DNA of 30,208 nucleotides from Kitasatospora phosalacinea (GTDB taxonomy: Bacteria; Actinomycetota; Actinomycetes; Streptomycetales; Streptomycetaceae): assembly GCF_000717185.1 (NCBI RefSeq), contig NZ_JNYE01000096.1, positions 1 through 30,208 of the forward strand. Direction: 5' to 3'. A program made the position numbers and the translations under genes. Of the stretch, positions 1 to 7,692 are shown piece after piece (position 1 is the first letter of the stretch; each line of letters opens with the position of its first letter). The notes below the pieces were generated by a model. The model saw nothing but the letters and a program-made list of their open reading frames with translations, had not been told where the DNA came from and did not search any database.

Positions 1-1
1 G

Positions 2-169
2 CGCTCCGCCGCCCCGCGCCCCGCCCCCGACCGCCTCGCCCTCACCGCCACCCCCGTCCGCCCCCCGAACGAGGACGCCCTCGCCGTCCTCATCCCCATC
101 GCCGCGGGCCTGCTGCTCACGGCCGCCGCCATGTACAAGCACCGCGGCCTCCCGGGCGGCGGCCACTGA
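2..169 (+). CDS. C-terminal end of a membrane-anchored protein (partial)
   Basis: The reading frame is open from the left edge of the window to a TGA at 167-169, giving the last 55 residues of a protein whose start lies outside. The tail has a proline- and alanine-rich stretch, then one hydrophobic segment of about 19 residues (around residues 27-45, ALAVLIPIAAGLLLTAAAM), then a short basic end (YKHRGLPGGGH). This layout fits a secreted or extracellular domain held by a C-terminal membrane helix with the tail inside the cell. The rest of the protein is not visible, so no function is proposed. Confidence 0.6.
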   Translation, partial: RSAAPRPAPDRLALTATPVRPPNEDALAVLIPIAAGLLLTAAAMYKHRGLPGGGH

Positions 170-218
170 CCCGTTTCCCCACCACGCCGGTATCGCCGAC
201 CGACACCTGTGGAGACAA

Positions 219-236
219 TGGAGGTGTCCCCCTCCA
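219..236 (+). terminator. possible hairpin terminator
   Basis: TGGAGG at 219-224 and CCTCCA at 231-236 form a 6-bp stem with a 6-nt loop, about 50 nt after the stop codon of the left-edge gene. A second inverted pair (GACACCT at 202-208, AGGTGTC at 222-228) overlaps it, so the same bases could form an alternative structure. There is no T-tract, which is common in actinomycetes. Confidence 0.35.
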
Positions 237-263
237 CGGCGTCGAAGGAAGGTAGGAAGGATC

Positions 264-830
264 GTGAGTGTCGCTGTTTCCGATCACCTCGGGCCGTGGA
301 CGGTCGATGACGTCCTGGCCCTGCCCGAGGACACCCGCCACCGCATCGAACTGGTCGGGGGGGTGCTGCTGATGAGCCCCAACCCCGGAGTCCCGCACCA
401 GCGGATCAGCTCACGGCTGTGGGCGCTGCTCGATGCCGCGATCGTCGCCGCCGACGCCCCGTTCGAGGTGCTGGAGGCCGTCAACGTGCTCGTCCCGGAC
501 GGCCTGCTGATCCCCGACCTGGTGATCGCCGACGCCGCCGCGACCGCCGGCGCCGGAGCGACCCTGCACGCCGACGACGTCGTGGTCGCCGTCGAGATCG
601 CCTCGCCGTCGACCAAGGTCATCGACCGCCGCACCAAGCCCGGCCTGTACGCCGCCGCCGGTGTCCCGCACTACTGGCGCCTGGACCTCGACCCGGCGCC
701 GCGGCTCCACCTCGGTCGGCTCGCCCCCGGGGGCGGCGGCTACCTCGACCGCACCGTCGAGCCCGGCGGGTCCACCGCCCTCACCGAACCGTTCCCGTTC
801 GACCTCGACCCGGCCGCGCTGCGGCGCTGA
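264..830 (+). CDS. Uma2 family protein (DUF820, predicted restriction-like nuclease)
   Basis: This 188-residue protein has the features of the Uma2/DUF820 family, a PD-(D/E)XK-type fold common in cyanobacteria and actinomycetes. The family core is visible in order: RIELVGGVLLMSP near the N-terminus, LIPDLVIADA in the middle (the acidic PD site), VVVAVEIASPST (the acidic E site), then DRRTKPGLYAAAGVPHYW with the conserved lysine and the family's GV-YW ending. The start is GTG at 264, preceded by GGAAGG about 4 nt upstream. It converges with the spermidine-synthase-like gene, with only 18 nt between stop codons. The cellular role of Uma2 proteins is not established. Family assignment is firm, nuclease activity is inferred from the fold. 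Confidence 0.9.
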   Translation: MSVAVSDHLGPWTVDDVLALPEDTRHRIELVGGVLLMSPNPGVPHQRISSRLWALLDAAIVAADAPFEVLEAVNVLVPDGLLIPDLVIADAAATAGAGATLHADDVVVAVEIASPSTKVIDRRTKPGLYAAAGVPHYWRLDLDPAPRLHLGRLAPGGGGYLDRTVEPGGSTALTEPFPFDLDPAALRR

Positions 831-848
831 GCGGGCCCCGGGGGCCGG

Positions 849-1748
849 TCAGGTGAAGGTCTTCGGGGGCGGGGCCGGGGAGGGGACGGCGGTGCTGTCG
901 GTGGCGGGGGCGGCGCCCGCGGTGAAGTCGGTGAGGTCGCGGCCGTGCAGCAGGCGGGCCTGGGCGGGGTCGGTGGCGAGGCGGCGGGTGAGGTCGGTGA
1001 GCGGGAGGGGGGTGTGCGCGGCGAGCAGGACGAGGTTGCCGAAGCGCTTGCCGCGCAGCACCGCGGGGTCGGCGATCAGGCAGACCTCGGGGAAGACGGC
1101 CAGCAGGGTGGCGGTCTGGGCGCGGGCGAAGGAGAGCGGGCCGCCGTCGGTGAGGTTGGCGGCGTAGTGGCCGGTGCCGGTGAGGGCGCGGGCGGCGTGC
1201 CGGGCGAACTCGACGGTGGCGCAGTGCGCGGGGACGCGGGCCCCGGCGAAGACGTCGGCGACGACCAGGTCGGTGGAGTCGTCGGGGGTGCGTTCGAGGA
1301 CGGCGCGGGCGTCGCCGCCGCGGACCTTGACCTGCCAGCTGCGGTCGAGCGGCAGTTCGGTGCGGACCAGGGCGGTGAGTTCGGTGTCGATCTCGGCGAC
1401 CTGCTGGCGGGAGCGGGGCCGGGTGGCGGCCGTGTAGCGGGCCAGGGTGAGGGCGCCGCCGCCGAGGTGGAGGGCGGTGAGGGGCTGCCGGGCGGGGGCG
1501 GCGAGGTCGATCAGGTGGCCGATCCGGCGCTGGTAGGCGAAGCCGAGGTGGGTGGGGTCGGCGAGGTCGACCAGGGACTGCGGGGCGCCGTCCAGCCGGA
1601 GTTCCCAGGCGTGCGGCCGGTCGCGGTCGGGGCGGAGCTCGGCGGTGCCGGAGGCGACGGCGGCGGTGAGCGGGCCTTCGGCGTGCGTGCGGCCGGGGAC
1701 GGCGTGCGTGCGGCCGGGGACGGCGGGGGTGGTGCGTGGGCGGCCCAT
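849..1748 (-). CDS. spermidine synthase-like methyltransferase-fold protein
   Basis: This 299-residue protein resembles the spermidine synthase/PMT-like Rossmann family found widely in Streptomyces, which is often annotated as fused MFS/spermidine synthase without the transporter part. Visible features are the nucleotide-binding loop LHLGGGALTLARY (glycines near residues 96-98), an acidic VAEID (E119, D121), GGDARAVLE (D146) and DLVVADVF (D165). The first 25 residues contain a tandem repeat, PGRTHAV then PGRTHAE. The frame stays open further upstream to an ATG at 1850, but ATG 1748 was chosen because conserved sequence begins after it and a GATAAT box lies exactly 6 nt before it, as expected for a leaderless mRNA. 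True polyamine synthesis is unproven, and many such proteins have unknown substrates. Confidence 0.8.
   Translation of the reverse strand: MGRPRTTPAVPGRTHAVPGRTHAEGPLTAAVASGTAELRPDRDRPHAWELRLDGAPQSLVDLADPTHLGFAYQRRIGHLIDLAAPARQPLTALHLGGGALTLARYTAATRPRSRQQVAEIDTELTALVRTELPLDRSWQVKVRGGDARAVLERTPDDSTDLVVADVFAGARVPAHCATVEFARHAARALTGTGHYAANLTDGGPLSFARAQTATLLAVFPEVCLIADPAVLRGKRFGNLVLLAAHTPLPLTDLTRRLATDPAQARLLHGRDLTDFTAGAAPATDSTAVPSPAPPPKTFT
1681..1722. repeat. 21-bp perfect tandem repeat, two copies
   Basis: Positions 1681-1701 and 1702-1722 are identical. The repeat is in frame within the spermidine-synthase-like gene and encodes the duplicated PGRTHA(V/E) heptad near the N-terminus. It lies in a low-complexity lead-in before the fold begins, so it is unlikely to affect the enzyme core. 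Confidence 0.85.
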
Positions 1749-1754
1749 GGGTCC

Positions 1755-1773
1755 ATTATCGCGGACCGGTCCG
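1755..1773 (-). promoter_or_regulatory. leaderless -10 promoter with adjacent palindrome
   Basis: On the minus strand GATAAT (1760 to 1755) is followed by 6 nt and then the ATG at 1748, so transcription would start at or next to the start codon. Directly upstream of the box is a perfect 12-bp palindrome, CGGACCGGTCCG (1762-1773), which could be an operator. No convincing -35 box is seen. Confidence 0.45.
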
Positions 1774-1876
1774 GGCGGCTCGCGACGGTGGGTGACGGGG
1801 GCTGCCCGCTGCGGGGTCGCGCGGTCCACCCAGCGAGACGACGCTTGCATGCCAACTCACCCGTCGGGCAAGTTCT

Positions 1877-1891
1877 CTGACGAATCGTCAG
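1877..1891. promoter_or_regulatory. 15-bp palindrome, possible operator
   Basis: CTGACGA-A-TCGTCAG is a perfect inverted repeat with a single central base. The loop is too small for a hairpin, so it looks like a protein-binding site rather than a terminator. It lies 18 nt beyond the stop codon of the 138-aa gene and about 130 nt before the start of the spermidine-synthase-like gene, both on the minus strand. I do not recognise the binding protein. Confidence 0.4.
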
Positions 1892-1909
1892 CCGACGTAC
1901 GGGGCGCGT

Positions 1910-2326
1910 TCAGAGCGGGCCGAGGCCGCCCGCCGTGAGCGTGGTGGCGGCTTCGCAGAGCGCGGAGCGCAGCACCCAGGCGTCGGTGGGGCGGGGGTAC
2001 GGCTGGGGACCGGAGGGCGGGATGATCCAGCGCGGGTCGGTGGGCGGGAGCAGTTCGGCCCCCGGCGTACAGGCGGAGCCGGTCAGGTGCCAGCGCAGGG
2101 CGGTGCCGGCCGGGACGAGGAAGGCGACGGCGGTGCCGCCCGCGGTCTGCTGGACGGCCCCGCAGGCCCGCCGCAGGCGGAGGATGTCGACCGCCTCCAG
2201 CCCGTGCCGGACCTGGACGGTGACCGTGTCGTACTGGACCACGCGGCTGGCCGAGGTGCCCGCGGGCGCGGGGGGCGGCGCGGCGGGGACGGCCGGACGC
2301 CGGTACTGGGGAACTCCGGTGGCCAT
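1910..2326 (-). CDS. conserved actinomycete protein of unknown function, 138 aa
   Basis: I do not recognise a named domain in this 138-residue protein. It starts with a proline- and alanine-rich stretch of about 30 residues, followed by a compact region beginning VVQYDTVTVQVRHGLEAVD that alternates short beta and alpha segments, and ends with a helical tail. The start is ATG 2326 because AGGAGG stands 6 nt upstream on the minus strand; the frame is open further upstream but has no support there. The gene is divergent from the XRE-TPR regulator across a 335-bp region. This suggests a regulator and target, or regulator and partner, pair of the kind common in Streptomyces. That relation is inferred from position only. 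Confidence 0.7.
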   Translation of the reverse strand: MATGVPQYRRPAVPAAPPPAPAGTSASRVVQYDTVTVQVRHGLEAVDILRLRRACGAVQQTAGGTAVAFLVPAGTALRWHLTGSACTPGAELLPPTDPRWIIPPSGPQPYPRPTDAWVLRSALCEAATTLTAGGLGPL

Positions 2327-2661
2327 GGGGGACCTCCTGTCGCCTCGGGACGCGCGGAAACCGGGTGGTGCTCCGTCACCCGGTCGTGCGACGGGGGGCC
2401 GGTGCGGGAGGGGGCCCGTACCGCCGGTGTCCATGTATCAGGACAACGCGGAACCGGTCGCCCAGGCCACGGCCTCCGATACAGCAAGCCATGGCATTTC
2501 ATGGCAGAAGGCGGCAACTCGGTCCGTATTGTCCGCAATTGACCCACCCGCTCCCGGCGACCCGCCGTGTTCGCACGGTGACTGCCGGTACTGTTCTGGC
2601 GACGCGGCGGCCCTCCCCCGGGTGTCGGCGCGACCACCCCGGCACGACCTCGGAGTGCAGC
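2327..2661. promoter_or_regulatory. divergent intergenic region with inverted boxes and a short direct repeat
   Basis: This 335-bp stretch separates the divergent 138-aa gene and the XRE-TPR regulator. Two related 14-bp boxes beginning GGACAA lie in inverted orientation at 2441-2454 and 2521-2534 (11 of 14 bases shared). A CATGGCA direct repeat sits between them at 2490-2496 and 2500-2506, spaced 10 bp, one helical turn. TATTGT at 2527-2532 could serve as a -10 box for the regulator. The part nearest the regulator, 2540-2661, shows no further structure. I see no gene here. Confidence 0.45.
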
Positions 2662-4041
2662 ATGGCAGCCACCCGAACCGGCGGGCCCCGCCCGTCGCCC
2701 GTCCCCAACCAGGCGATGCGCGAGCTGCGCGGCGGCCTCTCGCCGGGGGAGTTCGCCACCCTGGTCCGCCGGGCCGCCCGGGAGATCGGCGAGCACGTGT
2801 CCTGCGACGCGCGCTACGTCGGACGGGTCGAGTCCGGCGAGATCCGCTGCCCCAACTACGCGTACGAGCGGGTGTTCCGGCACATGTGGCCGGACCGCTC
2901 GCTGGCGGAGCTCGGGTTCGCACCCCGCACGGCGGTCCGCCGCCGCGCGCCGACCACCGGTCCGTCCGTCCCGGCGCAACCGCCGGGCGCACCGCACCGG
3001 TCTGACGAGGAGAACGACGAGGTGCTTCGCCGCACGTTCCTGAACGGCGGTCCCACCGCCGTGGCGGCCGTGCTGGGCCTGGACCAGGCCCAGCCGTCCG
3101 CGCCCCCGCCGCCCGCGGCCGCGCCCCTGCCGGAGCGCCGCCGGGTCGGCGCCGCCGAGGTGCGGGGGGTCGAGCAGGCGGTCCGCGACATCCGGCTGCT
3201 GGACGACGCGCACGGCGCGGACGCCCTGTTCGAGCTGGCCGGGCAGTCGCTGCGCAGCGCCTACGTGCTGCTCAACGACGGCGACTACAGCGCCGCGACC
3301 GAGCGCCGCCTGCAGTCAGGGGCCGGTGAACTGGCCATCTCGGTGGGCTGGTTGGCGCACGACTCGAACCGGCTGACCGACGCCAGGTCGTTCTACTCGG
3401 AGGCGCTGGCCACCGCCCGGATGGCCCGCGACCCGCACCTGGAGGCGCACGTGTTCAGCAACAGCGCCTTCCTGGCCCGGGACGCCGGCCGCCCCCGGGA
3501 GGCGCTGCGGGCCGCCCAGGCCGGGCAGGCCGCCGCGGACGGGCTGGGCTCGGACCGGCTGCTGTCGCTGCTCGCGCTGCGCGAGGCCAGCGGCTGGGCG
3601 CTGCTCGGCGACCGCCCGGCCTGCGAACGGGCGCTGTCCCGGGCGTACGCGCTGTTCGAGCGGGGCGAGCGACCGGACGCCGACCCGGAGTGGATGTCCT
3701 TCTACGGCGAGGCGGAGCTGGCCGGGCAGGAGGCGCAGTGCTGGTCGGCCCTCGGCGACTGGGACCGGGCCAGCGCCCGGGCCGAGCGGGCCATAGGGCT
3801 CCAGGAGCCGCACTTCGTGCGCAACCGGGTGCTGTACACCGCCGAGTTGGCGCACGACCGGCTGGGCCGCGGCGACCTGGCGGGCGCGGGCGCGCACGGC
3901 ACGGCGGCGGTGGCGCTGCTGGGCCAGGTCCGCTCCGCGCGGATCCGCGGCATGCTGGCGCACACCGCGGACCGGCTGCGCGGCCACGCCGCCGTGCCGG
4001 AGGTCCGGGAGTTCCTGGAGGGCTACGACGCGGCGGCCTGA
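2662..4041 (+). CDS. XRE-type DNA-binding protein with TPR-like C-terminal domain
   Basis: This 459-residue protein has an N-terminal helix-turn-helix region (about residues 17-75) with the actinomycete XRE-TPR signature: LSPGEFATLVRRAARE, then RYVGRVESGEIRCPN, then a segment ending in FAPRT. After a proline-rich linker (about 95-160) comes a long alpha-helical region of TPR-like repeats rich in alternating Ala, Leu and Arg, for example LTDARSFYSEALATARMAR and DWDRASARAERAIGLQ. In related Streptomyces regulators the TPR part binds a peptide, a small molecule or a partner protein. ATG 2662 is the start because GGAG lies about 8 nt before it and the helix-turn-helix follows; the frame upstream is not protein-like. 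It is divergent from the 138-aa gene and converges tightly with the histidine phosphatase. Confidence 0.85.
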   Translation: MAATRTGGPRPSPVPNQAMRELRGGLSPGEFATLVRRAAREIGEHVSCDARYVGRVESGEIRCPNYAYERVFRHMWPDRSLAELGFAPRTAVRRRAPTTGPSVPAQPPGAPHRSDEENDEVLRRTFLNGGPTAVAAVLGLDQAQPSAPPPPAAAPLPERRRVGAAEVRGVEQAVRDIRLLDDAHGADALFELAGQSLRSAYVLLNDGDYSAATERRLQSGAGELAISVGWLAHDSNRLTDARSFYSEALATARMARDPHLEAHVFSNSAFLARDAGRPREALRAAQAGQAAADGLGSDRLLSLLALREASGWALLGDRPACERALSRAYALFERGERPDADPEWMSFYGEAELAGQEAQCWSALGDWDRASARAERAIGLQEPHFVRNRVLYTAELAHDRLGRGDLAGAGAHGTAAVALLGQVRSARIRGMLAHTADRLRGHAAVPEVREFLEGYDAAA

Positions 4042-4063
4042 CGGCCCGGGGCCGGGGGCGGGG

Positions 4064-4714
4064 TCAGTGCCCCAGCCGCTCCAGGTGGCTGTGGTCGTTC
4101 CAGACCTCGATCGCGGGCAGCCCGTACTCCCAGGACAGCACGCAGAGCGCGGCGGTGCCGAGCTTGAGCCGCTGGGCGTACTCGGGGGGCAGGCCGAGCC
4201 AGCGGGCGGTGAGGATCCGCAGCAGGTGGCCGTGGGCGAACAGGACGACGTCCCGGTCGGCGCAGTTCATGGTGGTGGTGTCGGGGTGCGGGGTGCCGTG
4301 CTCGTCGTTGAGTTCGGCGAGCAGGGCGTCGACCCGGCCGGAGACCTGGGCGAGCGTCTCGCCGCCGGGCACGCCGTCGCGCCAGATCAGCCAGCCGGGC
4401 TGGTCGCTCTCGCGGATGTCGCCGCCGGTGCGGCCCTCGTACTGCCCGTAGTCCCACTCCAGGAGTTCGGGGCGCTCGACGGCGCGGTCGCCGAAGCCGG
4501 CGAGTTCGGCGGTCTCCCGGGCGCGGGAGAGCGGGCTGGTCCAGACGGTGGCGCCGGGCAGGCCGTTCCACGGGGCGCGGGCGAGGCGTTCGCCGAGGGC
4601 GCGGGCCATGGCGCGGCCCTCCTCGGTGAGCGGGACGTCGGTGCGGCCGGTGTGCCGGCCGGTGGCCGACCAGGAGGTCTCGCCGTGGCGGACCAGCACG
4701 ATGCGGGCGGGCAT
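4064..4714 (-). CDS. histidine phosphatase family protein (phosphoglycerate mutase-like)
   Basis: This 216-residue protein belongs to branch 1 of the histidine phosphatase superfamily. The phosphorylated histidine is in [10 protein letters not shown] (R9, H10, G11), further catalytic residues are R64 in [12 protein letters not shown] and E86 in [11 protein letters not shown], and the second active-site histidine is H161 in [10 protein letters not shown]. All expected residues are present, so the enzyme should be active. The family hydrolyses or transfers phosphate on small molecules or proteins; the substrate cannot be read from sequence. An unusual acidic and polar insert (about residues 135-153, with a cysteine at 151) precedes the second histidine. 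The gene converges with the XRE-TPR gene (22 nt between stops) and is divergent from the nuclease-helicase operon. Confidence 0.93.
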   Translation of the reverse strand: MPARIVLVRHGETSWSATGRHTGRTDVPLTEEGRAMARALGERLARAPWNGLPGATVWTSPLSRARETAELAGFGDRAVERPELLEWDYGQYEGRTGGDIRESDQPGWLIWRDGVPGGETLAQVSGRVDALLAELNDEHGTPHPDTTTMNCADRDVVLFAHGHLLRILTARWLGLPPEYAQRLKLGTAALCVLSWEYGLPAIEVWNDHSHLERLGH

Positions 4715-4851
4715 GGGGGGTTACCTCGTTCGAAGGGGTGCGTGGCGGGCCCCGCGGCGGGGGCCACCCTCCCCATGATCCCCCACCCGGCGCTCCGCTT
4801 CGACGACCGGGCTCCGCTTTGTCGCCGTCGGGTGCGAGACTGGGCCGCACC

Positions 4852-6069
4852 ATGAACGTCTCGCACCTGGGGCAGGCCTCCCCGCCGCTGCGGCGGCTCT
4901 CCGAGTTGCGCGGCCCGGCGCCGCAGCGCAGCCTCGACGCCCGTGCCCTCGCCGCCCTCGCCGCCAATCCGGGCTGCCGCCGCCGCGCCCTGCTGGACGC
5001 CGCGGGCGTCGACAAGACCGCGCTGGCCCAGCAGTTGGGCCGTCCCGCACCGTTCGGCCAGTCGCCGTTCGCGATCCGCCGCGGCCTGCAGTTCGAGTCC
5101 CGGCTGAAGCGGGACGGGTACGCGGTGCTGCTGGCCCCGCTGCGCCGCCGCCTGGGCGTGCCGGAGGACGAGGCCCTCTCGCTCGCCGTGCCGGACCTGC
5201 TGCCCTCCGCCTCCCCCGCGGTGCGCGCGGAGCGGACGGCGGCGGCGCTGGCCGAGGCCGCCGCCGACCCGGCGGGCTGGACGCTGCTGGACCACCCGCT
5301 GCTGCGGCTGGACGTGGCGGGCAGCCCGGCCTACCTGGAGCCGGACGCGGTGGTGGTGCACGCCGGGCGGTGCACCGTGGTGGAGATCAAGTCCTTCCCG
5401 GTGCTGGACGGTTCGGCGGATCCGGCGAACGTCGGGGCGGCGGCCCGGCAGGCCGCGGTGTACGTGCTGGCGCTGCAGGAGGCGGCGGCCCGGCTGGCGG
5501 GCCGTCCGCTGTCGGCGGGCCCGTACGCCGTCCAGGACCTGCCGGGCGCGCCGGAGTTGACGGTGCTGCTGGTCTGCCCGAAGGACTTCTCCTCCCTGCC
5601 GGTCGCCGTCCCGGTCGACGTGCGGCGCGAACTGGCGGTCACCCGGCGGCAGTTGTCCCGGATGACGCGGATCGACCAGTTGCTCGCGGCGCTGCCCGGG
5701 GGCGTGACCTTCGACCTCGCGCGGGACGCCTCGGGCACGCCGACCCGCCCGGCCGGGGAGCTGGCGGCGGCGGTCGCCGCGGTGCCCGCCGCGTACGCGC
5801 CGGAGTGCATCTCCACCTGCGAGCTGGGCTTCCACTGCCGTTCGCAGGCGCGCTGCGCGGGCGCGGTGGAGCAGTTGGGCCGCGGGGTGCGCGGCGAGCT
5901 GGGCGCGCTGCGCACCGTCGCGGAGGCGCTGGCGGCGGCCGAGCAGGGCGGCGGGGGCGGCCCGGAGCCCGCCCTCGAGGAGGGGTCGGGCCTGGACGAG
6001 GCCGCCGAGCGGCTGGTGTACGCGGCCCGGCTGCGTGCGGAGGCCCTGGCGGCGGGCGGCGTGCGGTGA
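4852..6069 (+). CDS. PD-(D/E)XK (RecB/Cas4-like) nuclease with C-terminal cysteine cluster
   Basis: This 405-residue protein looks like a RecB/Cas4/Dna2-type nuclease. The core reads FAIRRGLQFESRLKR (entry helix), then LEPDAVVV with D165, then VVEIKSF with E178 and K180, then AARQAAVYVLAL, the helix carrying the family's Q-x(3)-Y motif. Near the C-terminus four cysteines (C319, C323, C329, C335 in CISTCELGFHCRSQARC) resemble the iron-sulphur cluster end of Cas4, AddB and Dna2, although the spacing differs from the usual CxxC-x5-C. The start is ATG 4852, about 10 nt after a GAGACT box; the open frame upstream is not protein-like. Its stop overlaps the next start by 4 nt (GTGA), so the two are translationally coupled. 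It probably cuts single-stranded or flap DNA with the helicase of the same operon; that role is inferred. Confidence 0.75.
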   Translation: MNVSHLGQASPPLRRLSELRGPAPQRSLDARALAALAANPGCRRRALLDAAGVDKTALAQQLGRPAPFGQSPFAIRRGLQFESRLKRDGYAVLLAPLRRRLGVPEDEALSLAVPDLLPSASPAVRAERTAAALAEAAADPAGWTLLDHPLLRLDVAGSPAYLEPDAVVVHAGRCTVVEIKSFPVLDGSADPANVGAAARQAAVYVLALQEAAARLAGRPLSAGPYAVQDLPGAPELTVLLVCPKDFSSLPVAVPVDVRRELAVTRRQLSRMTRIDQLLAALPGGVTFDLARDASGTPTRPAGELAAAVAAVPAAYAPECISTCELGFHCRSQARCAGAVEQLGRGVRGELGALRTVAEALAAAEQGGGGGPEPALEEGSGLDEAAERLVYAARLRAEALAAGGVR

Positions 6070-7664
6070 GCCTGCTGTCGACGCTGGCCCGGCTGGAGGC
6101 GGTGCGGGCGCAGCGGGCGCAGCCGCTGGCCACGGTGCGGCACCGGCACCTGTCGGAGCGTCCGATGGTGCTGGTGCCGCTGGCGGCCGCGGGCGAGTCG
6201 GGGGCGCCGCTGGCGGTGCTGCTGGGCACCGACCGGGAGGCGCCCCGGCTGCACTTCGTGCCGCAGCCGCTGAACCGCACCCAGCGCTGGGAGTTCCTGG
6301 CGGCGGTGGCCCGCGAGGTGGTGCCGTACCTGGAGTCGTTCGGGGACGAGGTGGAGCTGCTGGAGGGCTCCGAGCGGGACCCGGTGAGCGGCGAGAAGGT
6401 GCCGGTGGTGCGGGAGTTGTGCGCGGACGCGCCGCAGCTGGTCGTGCCGAACGCGGGCGGCGTCTCGCACCTGGCGCTGCTGGGCCGCTCCACCCGGTTC
6501 CGCCGCACGGTGGAGGACCCCGACCCGGGCGAGTACCCGTCGCCGACCGAGGTCCCGCTGCTGGGGCGGTGGTTGACGCACCTGACGGACCGGGCGCAGG
6601 TGCCGGGGTCCTCGCTGCTGCTGGCGATGACCGGCCTGCTGTCGCGGCACTGGGCGACCGGGCAGAGCAACCTGGAGGACCAGCACCTGGCGGCCCGGCT
6701 GGCCTGGCACCTGCCGCCGGCCGGCCTGGAGCCGCCCGCCGTCGGCGCGGCGGCCGCCGAGTGGGTGGAGTCGGCGCGGGACGGCGACGGCCTGCTGCTG
6801 CACCCGCCGGCCGGTCCGGCGACCGACCCGAAGTTCGACGAGCGGGTGCTGGCCCCGGCGATCCTGCGGCACGACGCGGCGGTGGCGGTGCGCGAGCGGG
6901 CCGAGGCGGCCCGGGACGGGGCGGAGGTCCGCCGGGCGGCGGGCCTGGTCGAGCAGGCGCACGCCGAGCTGGCCCGGGTGCTGCTGGCGGCGACGCTGCC
7001 GACCTGGCACGACGTCTGGCGGGGCCTCGACCTGCTGCGCGCCCTGCCCGCGGCCGGGCACCTGCCGGACCGCTGGGAGGGCGACCGCTGGTCGTTCACC
7101 ATGCACCGGGACCGGGTCGCGGCGGGCGAGCCCCCGCAGCCGCGCCGGGACGACGCGGTGACGGCGGCCCGCAAGCTGGCCCAGCGGGAGCGCGAGCAGG
7201 CGAGGCTGGAGATCCAGGAGGCGCTGGACGACCCGCTGGCGATGGCGGAGCGCCGGCTCGCGGGCGAGGCGTTCGCGGGCGAGGTGGTGGACGTCGTCCC
7301 GGAGTGGTCCGCGGGCCGCTCCCCCAAGCCGCGCCCGCTGCTGGTGGTGCGCACCGACGACCGTCCGCACGCCGATCCGGGCCGCGAGGCGCACCGGGCG
7401 CACGCGGAGCCGGCCCAGCGGGCGGAGGTCGTCTCCGCGGCGCCGGGCGAGGTGGTGGTGCGGCTGCTGTCCGGCATGGGCCGCCGCAAGGACCCGGAGC
7501 CGGGCAGCGTCCCGGAGCCGGGCACGGCCGTGGTGTTCACCCTGTTCGAGCTGGCGCCCCGGCAGTCCGCGCCGCTGCCGGAGCCCGCCGACACCCCGTG
7601 GACGCACGGCGGCCCCCCGGTGGCCGTCGAGGATGCACCGGCCGGTGGGGACGAGTGGGAATGA
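6066..7664 (+). CDS. unknown 532-aa protein coupled to nuclease and helicase; possible stalk/barrel subunit
   Basis: I do not recognise the N-terminal 350 residues. They are mostly helical and include LHFVPQPLNRTQRWEFLAAV and a region rich in Leu, Ala and Arg, with no obvious catalytic motif. Residues about 360-405 form a long charged helix (RKLAQREREQARLEIQEAL). Residues about 406-500 are beta-rich (EVVDVVPEW, RPLLVVRT, EVVVRLLSG, TAVVFTLFEL). A helical stalk followed by a small beta-barrel is what precedes the motor in Upf1/Dna2-type SF1 helicases, and the downstream gene begins almost directly with Walker A, so this protein may supply that missing part. GTG 6066 overlaps the previous stop by 4 nt. 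The stalk/barrel reading is my inference from sequence pattern and gene order. Confidence 0.8.
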   Translation: MSLLSTLARLEAVRAQRAQPLATVRHRHLSERPMVLVPLAAAGESGAPLAVLLGTDREAPRLHFVPQPLNRTQRWEFLAAVAREVVPYLESFGDEVELLEGSERDPVSGEKVPVVRELCADAPQLVVPNAGGVSHLALLGRSTRFRRTVEDPDPGEYPSPTEVPLLGRWLTHLTDRAQVPGSSLLLAMTGLLSRHWATGQSNLEDQHLAARLAWHLPPAGLEPPAVGAAAAEWVESARDGDGLLLHPPAGPATDPKFDERVLAPAILRHDAAVAVRERAEAARDGAEVRRAAGLVEQAHAELARVLLAATLPTWHDVWRGLDLLRALPAAGHLPDRWEGDRWSFTMHRDRVAAGEPPQPRRDDAVTAARKLAQREREQARLEIQEALDDPLAMAERRLAGEAFAGEVVDVVPEWSAGRSPKPRPLLVVRTDDRPHADPGREAHRAHAEPAQRAEVVSAAPGEVVVRLLSGMGRRKDPEPGSVPEPGTAVVFTLFELAPRQSAPLPEPADTPWTHGGPPVAVEDAPAGGDEWE

Positions 7665-7692
7665 CGTGCGCATGGATCTCTCTGGAGCAGCG

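Noticed and set aside
4042..4054. CGGCCCGGGGCCG palindrome between convergent XRE-TPR and phosphatase genes as a terminator
   Set aside because: It has a single-base centre and no room for a loop, and such GC palindromes are expected by chance at this base composition.
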